Assembly (NCBI GenBank): GCA_030704615.1 | Contig: CM060732.1 | Location: 41,829,053-41,893,052 of the forward strand | Length of the DNA: 64,000 nt | Reading direction: 5' to 3' | Origin: Takakia lepidozioides | Lineage: Eukaryota; Streptophyta; Takakiopsida; Takakiales; Takakiaceae | Shown: positions 23,251-34,175 of the stretch, piece by piece | How positions within the stretch are numbered: position 1 is the stretch's first letter | Layout of the letters: every line of letters begins with the position of its first letter | Translations under genes and position numbers: made by a program | Notes under the pieces: model-generated | Told to the model about the DNA's origin: nothing | Databases searched by the model: none | Seen by the model: only the letters and a program-made list of their open reading frames with translations

Positions 23251-24937
23251 CTTGAGGCTAAAACAGACTGACGAAGCAGCGAGGGGCAAGCCACCTCGAA
23301 AAAACACCATTATAGCATTAATCGTTGATAGACGGATCCTGCCTTTCAATAAAAAAAATTAAACAATGAACTAAGAAAGCAATTGCGAACTTGAATGATT
23401 TGAACCCTCCACCAAATTTTTAGATCTTTTGTTGTTCATTTGTCAATTTCAACAAACTCTCAAATTTTTCCGTTATGGTTGGGTTTTTTATTTTGTTTTG
23501 TAAAGGAAACCTGGAAGCGACTGCTTACAATTCAGGTCCTTCAGTGAGGAGAGGGGGGGGGGGGATTAACCCCTTTTCAGATAAAGCCATCGGACACACA
23601 AGCAGAAACGGCACCCCTAGACCAACCGGTCACGAACCAAATCATACCCACAAGACAGAGTAGCAGGATTTGAACCCTGAATCACCAGGGTGACACAGTC
23701 CAAACCAACGTTGGACCGGTGTATAGGTCTGGGGCGGGTATCAACTAAGCTAAGGGTAATGGTAGGAAGGATCATACCAGGCTGGTACCTGCAAGGGCAA
23801 GACCTTGGTGGGGTAGGATACATGGACTTCTAAAACCCTGGCGCAAACCAGACCAATTTGGTCTTCTTCTTTGCGCTACCACTCCAATACCATGCATGCG
23901 CCGGCTGAGGGAGAGGATGCAGGGGTAGGGTTTAGGGTAGTTATCATTAGGGATACTAACTACATGGAGTGTTTTCACGAGGGCACTTCATTGAGGATAT
24001 TTGGGCTATTCAAATGACCATTTCAAAATTGAAATTGGCCATTTGAGCTATTCAAATGGCCATTTGAATATTGGAATGAGCCATTTAAATAGTTCAAATG
24101 GCCATTTCATTTTTGGTATCCCAGTCGTACTGTCTTTATGGCCTCCACAGGGATATTTTTTCCCTGTTGTTGGTTGAACTTTACTATGTGTTCCTTGGCC
24201 TCAACCTTTTTCTTTTTTTCTTTTTTTCTTTTTTAAGAAAAACTTAAGAGTTTGAAAGAACCAGATGCTAGCACATACTGGTATGACTTTGAAAATTTTG
24301 TTTTATACCATACCATATACCATACCGGGCTGTCAAATGTACACATCACTTGATACCAGTACCATATTGGTTTGAATAATTCAACTCTACCCCAATACCT
24401 TTACCCTAGTGGTATCAAAAAACCATGATACCATTCCAACACTGGTCCAAACTTGGCCGAGTATAAGACAGACTAAGAGTTACACGAGACACACACCAGA
24501 GGAGGCGAGGTGACATGGACTCAGAAGCGAGCTAGGATATTTTGCATTAGGGTTTTGGGGTTTTATTCCGTTTTGAAAACATATGACTCCTATGACCGCG
24601 GTTTAAAAACATAAAACCCCCATGACCGTGGGTTTGTGCTCACGTTGTTTGTGCTCACCCGTGTGCTCACGTTCTAAACCCCCCCCCCCCCCCCCCCCCC
24701 CACATTACCATTGGGCTACAACTTGGTTGTGGGCCCACATAGTAGAGAGCCTCATCTGGTGTAGGTACTATGAAAAGGGAGAGTTGCAATCAAGATGACA
24801 ATGTCAAGATGAGGCCGACTATATAAAGTGATATCTTAGAACTACCCATGGTTATTATGATATGTGGCTCTGAATTTTCTGCTCAAAATTACTTTTGCTA
24901 CAGTTTGCTTTGTTTCATTACGACTCCGTATGGCTAT
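23251..24937. repeat. Low-complexity and SINE-like sequence
   Basis: No gene seen. Contents in order: a 12-bp G run (23553-23564); a minus-strand B-box-like GGTTCAAATCC (23666-23676) in a tRNA-like context without a full cloverleaf; short repeats built on GGCCATTTGA and its complement (about 24000-24110); ATACCAT-type repeats (about 24300-24430); GTGCTCAC repeats (24630-24670); and a long C run listed separately. Confidence 0.45.
24679..24711. repeat. Poly-C tract of 33 bp
   Basis: Uninterrupted C run of 33 bases. Its length in the assembly may be unreliable because homopolymers of this size are hard to sequence. Confidence 0.9.
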
Positions 24938-26027
24938 CACTAGAAGAAAAACGCGGAATAACCACTGGTCCCCTTAACCACTCTTGTCTTTTATCACTCT
25001 ATAAATCACTCCAAGTAATGGTAACCACTGGTCAGTGGTTAATTCCGATGAAATGCCACGGTGGCAAAATATGGAGTGGTTGGAAGTGGTTTCAACCACT
25101 GAGTAATCCACGTGTAATATTTAATTTTATATTTATTATTCGACATTTGGTCAAATATTTATATCAATAATGATAATATCCGACATGGACGGGTACAGTG
25201 ATAAATTATGAGTGGTTAAAGACACCTCAGTGATGGGAAGTGGTTGAAACCACTTTCTACTCCACGTGTAATATATATATTTTTAAAGATTTTTATCATT
25301 TCAAAATATATTATTCCACGTGGACGAGGATAGTATACGTAGATCTGGAGTGGTTAAAGACCCCCCAGTGATTGGTACCACTTGCACAGTGGTGGAATGT
25401 GAGTGGTTAAGACCCTTTTGTAACTGGAACAACTCTTCAAGTGGGCACTTGTGAGTGGTTACATACACGTGAGTGATTGGTACTACTTCTGGGGTGGGTT
25501 GTGAGTGGTTGAAGACACCTGAGTGATGGGAGGTGATTGAAACCACTTGCTACTCCACGTGTCATAATTCAATTTTTATTTAAGATTTATCATTTCAAAA
25601 TATATTTAATTATGAACTATATTATTCCACGTGGACGGGGACAGTATACGTAGATCTGGAGTGGTTAAAGACCCCCATTGATTGGTACCACTTTGAGAGT
25701 GGTGTAGAGTGAGTGGTTACAGACCATTTAGTAACTAGAACCACTCGGCTAGTGGTTGGAACCACTCGGCCAGTGGTTACGCGTTAGTGATTACATACAC
25801 ACCGGTGATTGGTATTACTTCTGTGGTGAAAAACTTTAGTGGTTTGTGTGTTGATGGAAAACCCAAAATCCATCCATCTATCGCTACATTCATCCATCCA
25901 GTCATGAGTGAGGGACTTCGCGTTTTTTTTTGTCTTCCCTGCCATTGTGGCATCTGTTTGTTTTCTTTGTGTCGAGTTTGATCGTGAAAGACAAACATGA
26001 CAGAGCTATGTTTGTTTTCTTATAGTG
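24938..26027. mobile_element. CACTA-like non-autonomous DNA transposon
   Basis: The left end reads CACTAGAAGAAAAACG, close to the usual plant CACTA (En/Spm) terminus CACTACAAGAAAA. The right end reads TTTTCTTATAGTG, whose complement is CACTATAAGAAAA. The 1.1 kb interior has no transposase and is built of repeats around AGTGGTTAAAGACCCCC and TGATTGGTACCACTT; one block at 25313-25400 recurs about 312 bp later. Subterminal repeats of this sort are typical for CACTA elements. The flanking trinucleotides (TAT and TCG) do not match, so the right boundary or target duplication is doubtful. Confidence 0.55.
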
Positions 26028-26048
26028 TCGAGTCTGATCATGAGAGAC

Positions 26049-26386
26049 GACGAGCGGAGCTGGTGGGATAGGGACAGACATGGACTCAAGACCTAGAATC
26101 GGGGCATGAAAGTGTGCACGATGGTGGGACAACCGCGATCGCAAGGTGTGGTTTTTTCTCAATGTATAATGACGAGCAAAGCTGGTGGGATAGGGGGCAG
26201 ACAGGGACTCAAGACCTAGAATCGGGGCATGAAGGCGTGCACGATGATGGGACAACCACAATTGCAAGGTGTGGTTTTTCTCAATGTACAATGACGAGCG
26301 GAGCTGGTGGGATAGGGGGCAGACAGGGACTCAAGCCCTAGAATCGGGGCATGAAGGCATGCACGATGGTGGGACAACCGCGATCG
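26049..26386. repeat. Tandem repeat, 122-bp period, about 2.8 copies
   Basis: Units start at 26049, 26171 and 26293 with GACGAGCGGAGCTGGTGGGA or a close variant. Each contains CTAGAATCGGGGCATGAA and GGGACAACC. The third unit is cut short. All frames through it are short, so it is not coding. Confidence 0.85.
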
Positions 26387-27547
26387 AGGGGTTTGATACT
26401 CATTGGAGAAGGAACAGCATTCTGAATTACAGTAGGAGGTCATGAAAGTGCTTGAGTGCTATGGAATGGGTATCTCTGCTGGTGAAGTGTTGCTGGTGTA
26501 CTGCCTTTAGATGTTGCTCATGCCAGCGGTACAATCATTAAAGTAGGGGATGTCTTGTGTGAAGAGATGGTGAAAGGATTGTTGAACATTTGCTGAACTT
26601 AGTTGGGAGGAGGACATGTGGTCTTTATATGAAGGTAAGTCTTACTACCAACGTCAGCCCCTGACAGAGGTAGGTTCTGTTCCTTTTGTTCCCGCTCAAA
26701 CTGGGCGCGGGGTCAATGGCCACAAGGCTACGGCAAACAACGTCTTATGAGTATAATCTCATCCTTAGTTCCTCTCAGATTGTGGAAGCGATTGAGCATT
26801 TTCATGATGTGTAGGGTTTAGGGTAGGTTTTTGTGTAAAACAGAGGTAGAGGCAGAACCAAGCAAGGTTTAGGGTAAATCTAAGTGAGTAAGAGGCTGGG
26901 GTGTATGGCGGAGGAATGATCTTTGGAGTGATGAACTGATGGAGAAGGGAGTGTGAGGGGCTGGACTGAGAGTGGGGGAGAGGCTGGAGAATGGCTCATG
27001 AAATGTATATGCTTACAGTGACTGAGATGGTGATTGGTTTATATAACCAAGCCTATTACTACTATGATTGGCTTGTGAACTTAAGGCATAAGTGGTTGAT
27101 TGTTTCATTTCGAACCTGATATGCTTTGAGCCTGGTTCCGGAGATTTATCTCCAGACCTGCAATCTGCTTTTGTGATGAGTTTACAATCTGCATATATGG
27201 TGGTAAATGTTGTATATCAAACCTTTGTTCTTTCCTAAATGTGAATGACCTGGAAACTTTGTGAGAAAGATGAATGGCTTACGAGTTGGACTATGTATGG
27301 CTTGACTGCTGGATTAAATTTCAAAGGGTTAGAACATGTGTTAGGGTTTTAATACTGAATGGATATGGGACATTGCTAGGGCGCCAGAGCATGACATTCC
27401 ATGCATTCACGTCATTGGATGCCAAACTTTTCTTGGCACGTTGGGCCGAGGTTTGTATGCGTTCACGAACTGCCGACCTTGCTCGTTGCCCGGTTGACCT
27501 TATTTTCCATCATTGCTAACTTTGTGGGGTGGAGGGGCTTGTGTTAG
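26387..27547. other. Intergenic, nothing recognised
   Basis: About 1.2 kb without a convincing gene or repeat. An open frame at 27274-27519 has no recognisable motif. Confidence 0.4.
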
Positions 27548-28310
27548 GCTGCATCAAAGCGCGCAAAGAAAGGGGGGACTGAGGCTGTGGCGAATGCTAC
27601 TGGTCCACCTACAATATGGGTGCAACAAGGCCCGAATGGCCCATGGGTGCAATCCAGGGGTGGGCAAACGTGGTCATGGATTCCAAGTGGGTCCAATGGA
27701 GGACCCCAAGGAGCTTGGGTACAAGGAGGTGCCCAAACTTGGGGCCCTCCATGCAACGCCGCTGGTGGGCAGTGGGCAGGCCCCCCTTTTATTGGTGTGT
27801 GCCATGAATTCTATGCATCAGATATGGTAAGACGTACTCATGTACTATACCTTGTTGTTTTGTTGGCATGTAGAAGGGGACTAAAGCAGAGGACCCTGCC
27901 CCAGCCATCGTGAAGGGAGCTGAGAAGAAGTACATGCGAAAATGAGAGCGTGTAACCAGAGCCACTGCTACCAAAGGCACAAAGTCCTCGACTAATGCAA
28001 ATGGTGACATAACACCAAGTTCTAGCGGGAGTAAGAGTCAGGTGGGCCTTCAGGAGGCACCTCTCCATGCAGCAGTTTCCGTACTAGAGGTGAGCATGCA
28101 TGCACCTGTTGGCTATCAGTTCTGTACAATGTGGCCATTTACATGTTGGGTACTTCAAACTATTAGTAGATGCATGGCTAAAGGGGTGTTGGGCGTGATG
28201 TTTACAGGCTGAGAAAGCTGCTCTTGATACTGCCACCGACAGTGCACCAACTGTGGCGCCTTCAAAGGCAACCCCCAAATATCAACCCCTGCCACAGTGG
28301 CAGATATTCT
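27548..28310 (+). pseudogene. Broken multi-exon gene of unknown function
   Basis: Three consecutive exon-like blocks are all in phase 0 with good splice signals: 27548-27826 (after GTGTTAG, before GTAAGA), 27874-28089 (after GCATGTAG, before GTGAGC) and from 28208 (after TTTACAG). The first starts AASKRAKKGG and is rich in Gly, Pro, Trp and Gln. The second starts KGTKAEDPAPAIVKGAEKKY and carries one in-frame TGA at about 27943, at a place where CGA (Arg) would keep a basic run. The third starts AEKAALDTATDSAP. A repetitive element begins at 28311 and interrupts the frame. It might be the C-terminal part of a transposase or of a nuclear basic protein; I do not recognise it. Confidence 0.4.
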
Positions 28311-28716
28311 CACTAGTACAGATTATCGTTTTTATGACTGTAAGTATCACTACATTTGCAGTGATAAGTGCGATTATGACTACATCATTATACAATGACA
28401 AACACGAAGTCAGTTCTACCATCACTGCGGAGTGATAAGTGCAATGTGATGGTCGTCACTGCAGACGTGGCATCTGCCCAATGACTCAGAGTGACGTGGG
28501 ATGTAGTGATGTAGTCATAATTATACGACTACAAGGCTACGTGTCATGACTACAATTACGACTACGTCACTACAGATGAGCGCCAACATGGAGAGGTCTC
28601 TCCATGACACGTGTGACCCCCCGGATGTATATGACTACATTTATGACTATATCACTACTCACTACATCACTGAAGGTAGCGCGTGGCATATTTCATGACT
28701 ACAAATATGACTCTAT
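28311..28716. mobile_element. MITE-like element with TATGACTACA repeats
   Basis: Begins CACTAGTACAGATTATCG and consists of repeats of the type ATGACTACATCACTAC on both strands. It has no coding capacity. It ends about where the direct repeat at 28717 starts. The class is uncertain; the start resembles a CACTA end, but no matching right end was found. Confidence 0.4.
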
Positions 28717-28860
28717 AATCTTGTGCTTGAAATCTGACCCCCTTGGATGAATCTGGACCCACACTCTATCTCTGCTCCTTCAGCTTATCACACTAGTTCC
28801 TATGCTGATATTGCGTCTTCTACTCTCTGAAATGTAATAGGCATTTACCTTTTTGCCTCA
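28717..28860. repeat. Direct repeat flanking the PPR relic, left copy
   Basis: Starts near TAATCTTGTGCTTGAAATCT and continues with GGATGAATCTGGACCCACAC and CAGCTTATCACACTAGTTCC. The same sequence occurs at 30312-30556 with about 100 bp more in its middle. The two copies bracket the PPR pseudogene. Confidence 0.75.
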
Positions 28861-28924
28861 GTTGTCCCACCATTGACTGGGGTCAGAAAAGTAATCATTC
28901 CACAGCTTCTCGTCATTTGCCCCT

Positions 28925-30260
28925 AGGTCTCCAAAGCCTCCATCCCCGCCCTTGCTGTGCATATCCTGCAATCATCACACTCCACAATACCACATGCAGT
29001 TCAGCCATACTATCGAACACTCCCTTTGCATCCTAAATGCACCCACATTTGGCATACATGTCCACCAGGGCAGTGTTCAGAATGACAGGTGCAATTCCAG
29101 ATTTGATGATCTCACCATGCATCTCTTTGCCCTTTTCCAGGGCTGCCAGGCTTACACAAGCACTACAAACACACAAACGTGATATGGTTACACTTCACCC
29201 CTTCCCCCATCATTTGCTCATAGGTCTCCAAGGCCTCCATCTCGCGCCCCTGCTGTGCATATCCTGCAAGCATGGCATTCCATAACGCCATACTTTGTTC
29301 AGCCATACTATCAAACACTCCCTTTGCATCCTTGATGCACCCACATTTTGGATACATGTCCACCAGGGTAATAGTACTTCAGAATGACATCGGGTACAAT
29401 CCAGCTCTGACAATGTCACTACGGACCTCTTTGTCCTTTCCAGGGCTTCCAGGCTTGCACATGCATTGCAAATGTGGTTGGGCTTCACCCCTTCCCCCAT
29501 CATTTGATCCTAGGTCTCCAAAACCTCCATACCAAGTCCCTGCTGTGCATACTCTGCAAGTATTGTGTTCCATGACACCACATCTCGTTCAGCCATGTGT
29601 TGGAAACTCCCTTTGCATCCTTAATGCACCCACATTTCGCATACATGTCCACTAGGGCAGCGTTCAGAATGACATCTGGTACAATTCCAGTTTTGACGAT
29701 GTCACCATGGTCCTCTTTCCCCTTTTCCAGAGCTCCCCTGCTTGCACACGCATTGCAAACACAAACAAATGTGATATGGTTGGGCTTCACCCCTTTGCGC
29801 AGCATTTGCTCATAGGTCTCTAAAAGCATTCCTACCACACCCATGCTTGGTAAATCCTGCCAACATTATATTCGACGTGATCAAAGATCGTTGAGTCATT
29901 CTGTTGAATACTATGATGCTCCCACACTTAACATACATGTTGACAAGGGTGTTGCGTAGAAAAACATTTGGTGTGAATTCACTTTAGATAATGTGAGTCT
30001 GCACCTACTTTCCAGCTTCCAGACCTTTCATCTTGATGCACTTAAGCAAGAGACAGACATATGTACCTGAATCTGCTGAAATGCCTCCTTGGTTTAAAGT
30101 CTGTAGAGCCTCTGTCAGTCTGCCTGCCTCACAAAGCATCTTCACATGCCCAGAAGTGCCAGAAGAGGCATTGTGGACTCACTCTCTTGATCCTCTTTCA
30201 GAAGCTATGGTCATGGTTGAGGTGCCTGATTTACCGTGCCGCTACAGCTACTGCCTTTAG
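28925..30260 (-). pseudogene. Degenerate PLS-type PPR protein gene
   Basis: The minus strand encodes an N-terminal PPR start (LCEAGRLTEALQTL, about 30150), then LVNMYVKCGSI, LVDMYAKCGCIKDAKGV and repeated WNAMLAGYAQQGREMEALETY-type blocks down to about 28930. Three or four P-L-S triplets of roughly 300 bp can be followed. In-frame stops interrupt it (TAG at 30007-30005, TAA at 29986-29984, TAG at 29035-29033), and there are several frameshifts. It has no introns. PLS PPR proteins normally edit organellar RNA. The absence of an intact frame and of an E or DYW tail marks it as dead. Confidence 0.85.
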
Positions 30261-30311
30261 TTGACCATCTACCCATGTAGGTTTCTTGTAGCTATTGATC
30301 CACAGGGAATC

Positions 30312-30556
30312 ATAGGTAATCTTGTGCTTGAAATCTGGCCTTCTTGGATGAATCTGGACCCACACTCTATCCCTGCCTCTTCAGCTATCCATGCCTCTCC
30401 ACAGATAGTGCATTCATCCTTGCCTTGAGCTGCTAGCAGCTAACAGTGACAGCCTAGATTTGTCCTAGGAAACACCCAAGTCAGCTTATCACACTAGTTC
30501 CTATGCTCAATTGCATCTGCTACTCTCTGTAATCCCATAGGCATTCATTTTTTTGC
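30312..30556. repeat. Direct repeat flanking the PPR relic, right copy
   Basis: Full version of the repeat at 28717-28860. It lies upstream of the minus-strand PPR start, so it may be the old 5' flank of a PPR gene that was duplicated in tandem. Confidence 0.75.
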
Positions 30557-30697
30557 TGTATGGAATGATTTTTTAGAGGATTCCAAGTGAATAATATGTA
30601 CATGAGCCACCTCAATTTTTCTTTTAGAGAGATCCACCAGATTTCTAAAGCTTCAAAGAATATGTATAAACTGCATCTTTCTTTGATCAAACATAAT

Positions 30698-30815
30698 AGA
30701 AAAAAAAACCGAGGTTATTTTTTCCTCGTCGCTCCCAAAGTTTTCATCAGGGCCTCTGTCCCCTGTTCTCTAAAAGATTATTATTTAAAAATTATTTAAA
30801 AAAAAAAAAAAAACA
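30698..30815 (+). repeat. Poly-A retroposon tail, plus orientation
   Basis: Contains GAGGTTATTTTTTCCTCGTC, AGGGCCTCTGTCCCCTGTTC and an A run at the end. The first block recurs at 37206 and the second, inverted, at 43365, which places it in the same dispersed tail family. Confidence 0.6.
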
Positions 30816-30937
30816 CCTTTGTCTGATACACACATTGTTGGTGAGATCGATTCATTTTCACCTCTGCGGTACACCCCCACACGTACATTGGCGGAACAAA
30901 AAAATGCTACATGTTCATTCACAAAAAAAGTAAAGTA

Positions 30938-30995
30938 TGATGCCTCCCGAAGGGAACGTAACTTATGGTGTCACTTCACCACAAGGGCTACTGCC
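30938..30995 (-). repeat. SINE 3' fragment, inverted relative to the next copy
   Basis: On the minus strand this matches the last 50 bp or so of the SINE at 31105-31260 (AGCCCTTGTGGTGAAG, then GACACCATAA and a GGGAGGC end). It forms an inverted pair with that copy. Confidence 0.6.
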
Positions 30996-31104
30996 TTGGA
31001 GGCCAGAGCGAGTTGGAATTGAACAGAGTGTGTGTTTGTGTTGGTTGGAGTGTACACTGTGGATCAACATGGGCATGATCCAGTGTTGGGCAGTTCGACA
31101 ACTA

Positions 31105-31257
31105 GCATGTAGCCCAGTGGTAATGGGGACATACCACGTTGGATGTGGTTGTGGGTTCAAACCATGGTTTGGTATGTCATGAAGATGTCCACCTTTCAGC
31201 TGGAAGGTAATAGCCCTTGTGGTGAAGAGACACCATAATTTATGCTCCCAGCTTCGG

Positions 31258-31260
<3 letters not shown>
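31105..31260 (+). mobile_element. tRNA-derived SINE, copy 1
   Basis: Has a pol III A-box (TAGCCCAGTGG, 31110-31120) and a B-box (GGTTCAAACC, 31154-31163) at normal spacing, followed by an unrelated body with GAAGAGACACCATAATTTAT and an AT microsatellite as its tail. No cloverleaf can be drawn, so it is not a tRNA gene. Confidence 0.65.

Positions 31261-31292
<32 letters not shown>
31261..31292. repeat. AT microsatellite
   Basis: Sixteen AT dinucleotides directly after the SINE body; probably its simple-sequence tail. Confidence 0.9.
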
Positions 31293-31294
<2 letters not shown>

Positions 31295-31474
31295 GCAGTT
31301 TTCTATATTCACAATAGATAACCGGTGGTTAAGGTTTAGGTTATAAGCCCACTTCTCTGGAGGTTCTCAAAACCTCTGATGCATTGTAAGGAACCACAAG
31401 TGGTTACAACCCACATAACCGGCTCGTTGTGGAACCGGTGGGGCACAATTTTTCTAACTACGCCAACCAACCAA

Positions 31475-32420
31475 CTACCCCTCACAATCTTGAGCCACCT
31501 TTCTAGCATCATCAGTTCTATTTAGAAACTTTGGCAAGTTGGGGCAACCATGCAAACGCCAAGTGAGCTCAATTTTCACATGGCATGCAATCGCGTATGT
31601 GGGACCCATATACAGACCCCAAATATTCAGACATCGTCCAAATGTCCTCCCTCTTTTAGGCAATTTTAATTTTGGTACGACTTGGGATAGACATAGGCAG
31701 TGTGTTTTGAAATTCGGCAACAAACTATTTGATCTCGACTTTGCAACATGGGTCAGCCATTTGAACAAGGCGGTGAGATGGTTCAGAAATGCCCTAATTC
31801 GCCATAAAGTGCAAGGGAGAAATTTTCCATGCCAAATTGCGGGCCCCTTATGGCCACATATCACTTTCCCGACCATGTTGTCCCACTTAGTTCTTTGTCT
31901 ATCTGCAACGTGTCCTCCACATCCCATCGCCTCCCATCACATTCCCACCGCCCCCCTTTTCCTGAGGGCTTCATCTAGGCTACTCATTATGTGCCAAAAC
32001 CACACCTTTCATGCCTTCTTGTTGTTGGCCCACAATATCGCAAGGTTTGAAGGTCAGGTAATATTTCTGCGAGTAAAAGCGTGGGGTTTGGTTGACTTGT
32101 TGATGACAAAAAGAGGAAGTTTAATACTTCCATCAGCATTTGACGTCGGGGAAGCTACACTGATACATTCTTTGAACTGTTTTTTCCCACTGTAGCCTAT
32201 AAAAAAAACCCAGTCTCATCCATATTAAAGACATCATTTGGAGCATATTCAGAAACTTGTTCACGTACCACACACATTTGTGCCTCTGCTTTTCTTCATC
32301 AGCCAAGGCAGCTTCTTCGTGCCTTCTGTAGCCATGAATGTCAAATCTCTTCTTGAACCCTTGAAGCCATCCACGTGAAAACAGCCGTCCCCAATGACTA
32401 AAAAATCTCAAGTTACTCAC
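31475..32420 (-). pseudogene. pogo/Tigger-like transposase relic
   Basis: The minus strand encodes SRGWLQGFKKRFDIHGYRR, a CENP-B/Tc5-type DNA-binding domain end, then LADEEKQ. After a frameshift comes YAPNDVFNMDETGFFYRLQ (about 32254-32198), which contains the first catalytic Asp motif of the DDE_1 family. Next is ADGSIKLPLFVINKS (about 32140-32095), and in another frame ILWANNKKAWK. This order is that of pogo/Tigger transposases of the Tc1/mariner superfamily. Frames shift at least twice and stops are frequent, so it is inactive. Below about 31900 the similarity fades. Confidence 0.75.
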
Positions 32421-33061
32421 ACATCAAGTCATTCGTTGGTCGTGATACAACTATTTTCTCCACAATTTCATATTAAATTTATATGAATATAAACACCGTT
32501 AATAGACCAAAATAATTATGCTTGCAAAAAAGCAAAAAAACATGTAGAATATATAGTAAAAATGAAAATAATAGATAAATAAAATGAAATAAACGTGGAA
32601 CTTTTTGTAAAACTTGATCCATTACATGTTCTTGAACATGGTTTTTTGAAGTTGTGATTGGTAGTGCAGTGCAACGAAAAGCCCGAGTACTTTAGAATGC
32701 AAAAGATTGTTATGCAACATGAGTAGCATGTTGGTGAGGTAATGGCAATGGAGACGGCGAGCTGTAGGGTTTTATTATTGACGGGTGGTAGTGTCATCCC
32801 AATCGGTGTCAAGCACCCATAATGTATATCTGCAAGCTCCAAATTCCACATAACTACAGCTTTGGTATCGTACAAAAGAATAATACATTAGGGAAAAACA
32901 AAGTCACAATAACCAACACCATCCAAAACACACAAATACCAAACAATAGTTGAACAATTTAATATAATGAAGCTAACAACGGGTTTCGTTAACACAATAA
33001 ATCAAGGTATTAGATTTTGCCAGCGAAATAGTGGGTTTCGCCATGAAATATTGAATTTCGC
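32421..33061. other. AT-rich spacer, nothing recognised
   Basis: AT-rich sequence next to the transposase relic. It may contain the element's N-terminal part or terminal repeat, but no motif is clear. Confidence 0.35.
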
Positions 33062-33583
33062 CAGCGAATTAATGGATTTTATTGGCGACATTTCCAGGTA
33101 TTGCTGCGTAGGTCATTATTCTATGGTTTTGTGGGTGAAACAAAATGCATTATGTTTGGTTTTGCATACAAGAAACGACGTGAGATTTTTTTTATTTCGC
33201 TAACGAATTAGGGTGATAGGGTGACTAACCCACGGAAATAGGGTGACTAACCCATCTTCATGTGGCTTGTGCTCAGGTGAGCACAAGTCTGTTCACGTGT
33301 GCTCACCGTTAGCACAAATTTCACATGAATTAATGGATTTTGTTGGCAAAATTTCCAGGTATCGTTGCGTAGGTCATTATCCAATGGTTTCGTGGGCGAA
33401 ACAAAATGCATTGTGTTTGGTTTTGCATACAAGAGACGATGCGAGATTTTTTTATTTCGCTAACAAATTAGGGTGATAGGGTGACTAACCCACGGAAATA
33501 GGGTGACTAACCCATCTTCGTGTGGCTTGTGCTCACGTGATCACAAGTCTGTTCAAGTGTACTCACTGTGAGCACAAATTTCA
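33062..33583. repeat. Tandem duplication, 261-bp unit, two copies
   Basis: Two adjacent units share GAATTAATGGATTTTRTTGG, GGTCATTAT, GAAACAAAATGCATT, a doubled GGGTGACTAACCCA and a terminal palindromic TGTGCTCAGGTGAGCACA or variant. The copies differ at roughly one base in ten. No coding capacity is evident. Confidence 0.85.
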
Positions 33584-34175
33584 CATTTTAGTTTTGCCAT
33601 CGCATTTTTTCAGGAATATTCTTGGAATTTTTGATATTTTCTCTTCTGGTCACGTGAGCAGGTTTACAAAGGCGTGAGCCTGCTCACGCGCTACCCAACC
33701 TCGGTAATGGGCACCGTCAGCCCGAGCGGAGGCCACATCAACAAATGCCGGAGGACGGGCGGTCGAAGAAATGGTACCTATTCCCGTTGGACCTATATCC
33801 GTGGGAATACGCATGTACAGTATGATGAAATTAGACCCCATTATGTATGGCTTCAATAAATAGGTAGGACTATAAACCGCTGACCTATGCTGCATATTGC
33901 ATACAAAACGACAAAGAATCCACCATCTTCAAAGGCAGTCAATACATAACAGAAAATGTGTGCTTCGGAGCACACCGTTTCTGCCCCATCCAAAAGGCTC
34001 TTTCTGAGGTCTCTTCAAACAACAACATAAAGCATAGAGGGTGATTGAAATGGATTGCATACATAACATAAATGGAGGTAAACACTCCATGGAACCTTCT
34101 CCATGAGCTTGATGGGGGCGCACACCGTTTTCCCAAACAAACACGGGGAAATTTTAGGAGATTTTTTTTTTTTTT
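33584..34175. other. Repeat-associated spacer
   Basis: Contains a GCGTGAGCCTGCTCACGC inverted repeat at about 33673-33690, related to ends seen near 53385 and 54735, and a single-sided copy of the GCACACCGTTTTCCCAA motif at about 34120. No gene recognised. Confidence 0.4.

Noticed and set aside
23640-23720. Possible minus-strand tRNA
   Set aside because: Only a T-arm-like GGTTCAAATCC is present; no cloverleaf.
28925-30260. PPR gene rescued by RNA editing of stops
   Set aside because: Editing of that type acts on organellar transcripts, and frameshifts as well as stops break this nuclear copy.
31105-31180. Possible tRNA gene
   Set aside because: A and B boxes are present but no acceptor, D and anticodon stems form; the body and tail are those of a SINE repeated in the window.
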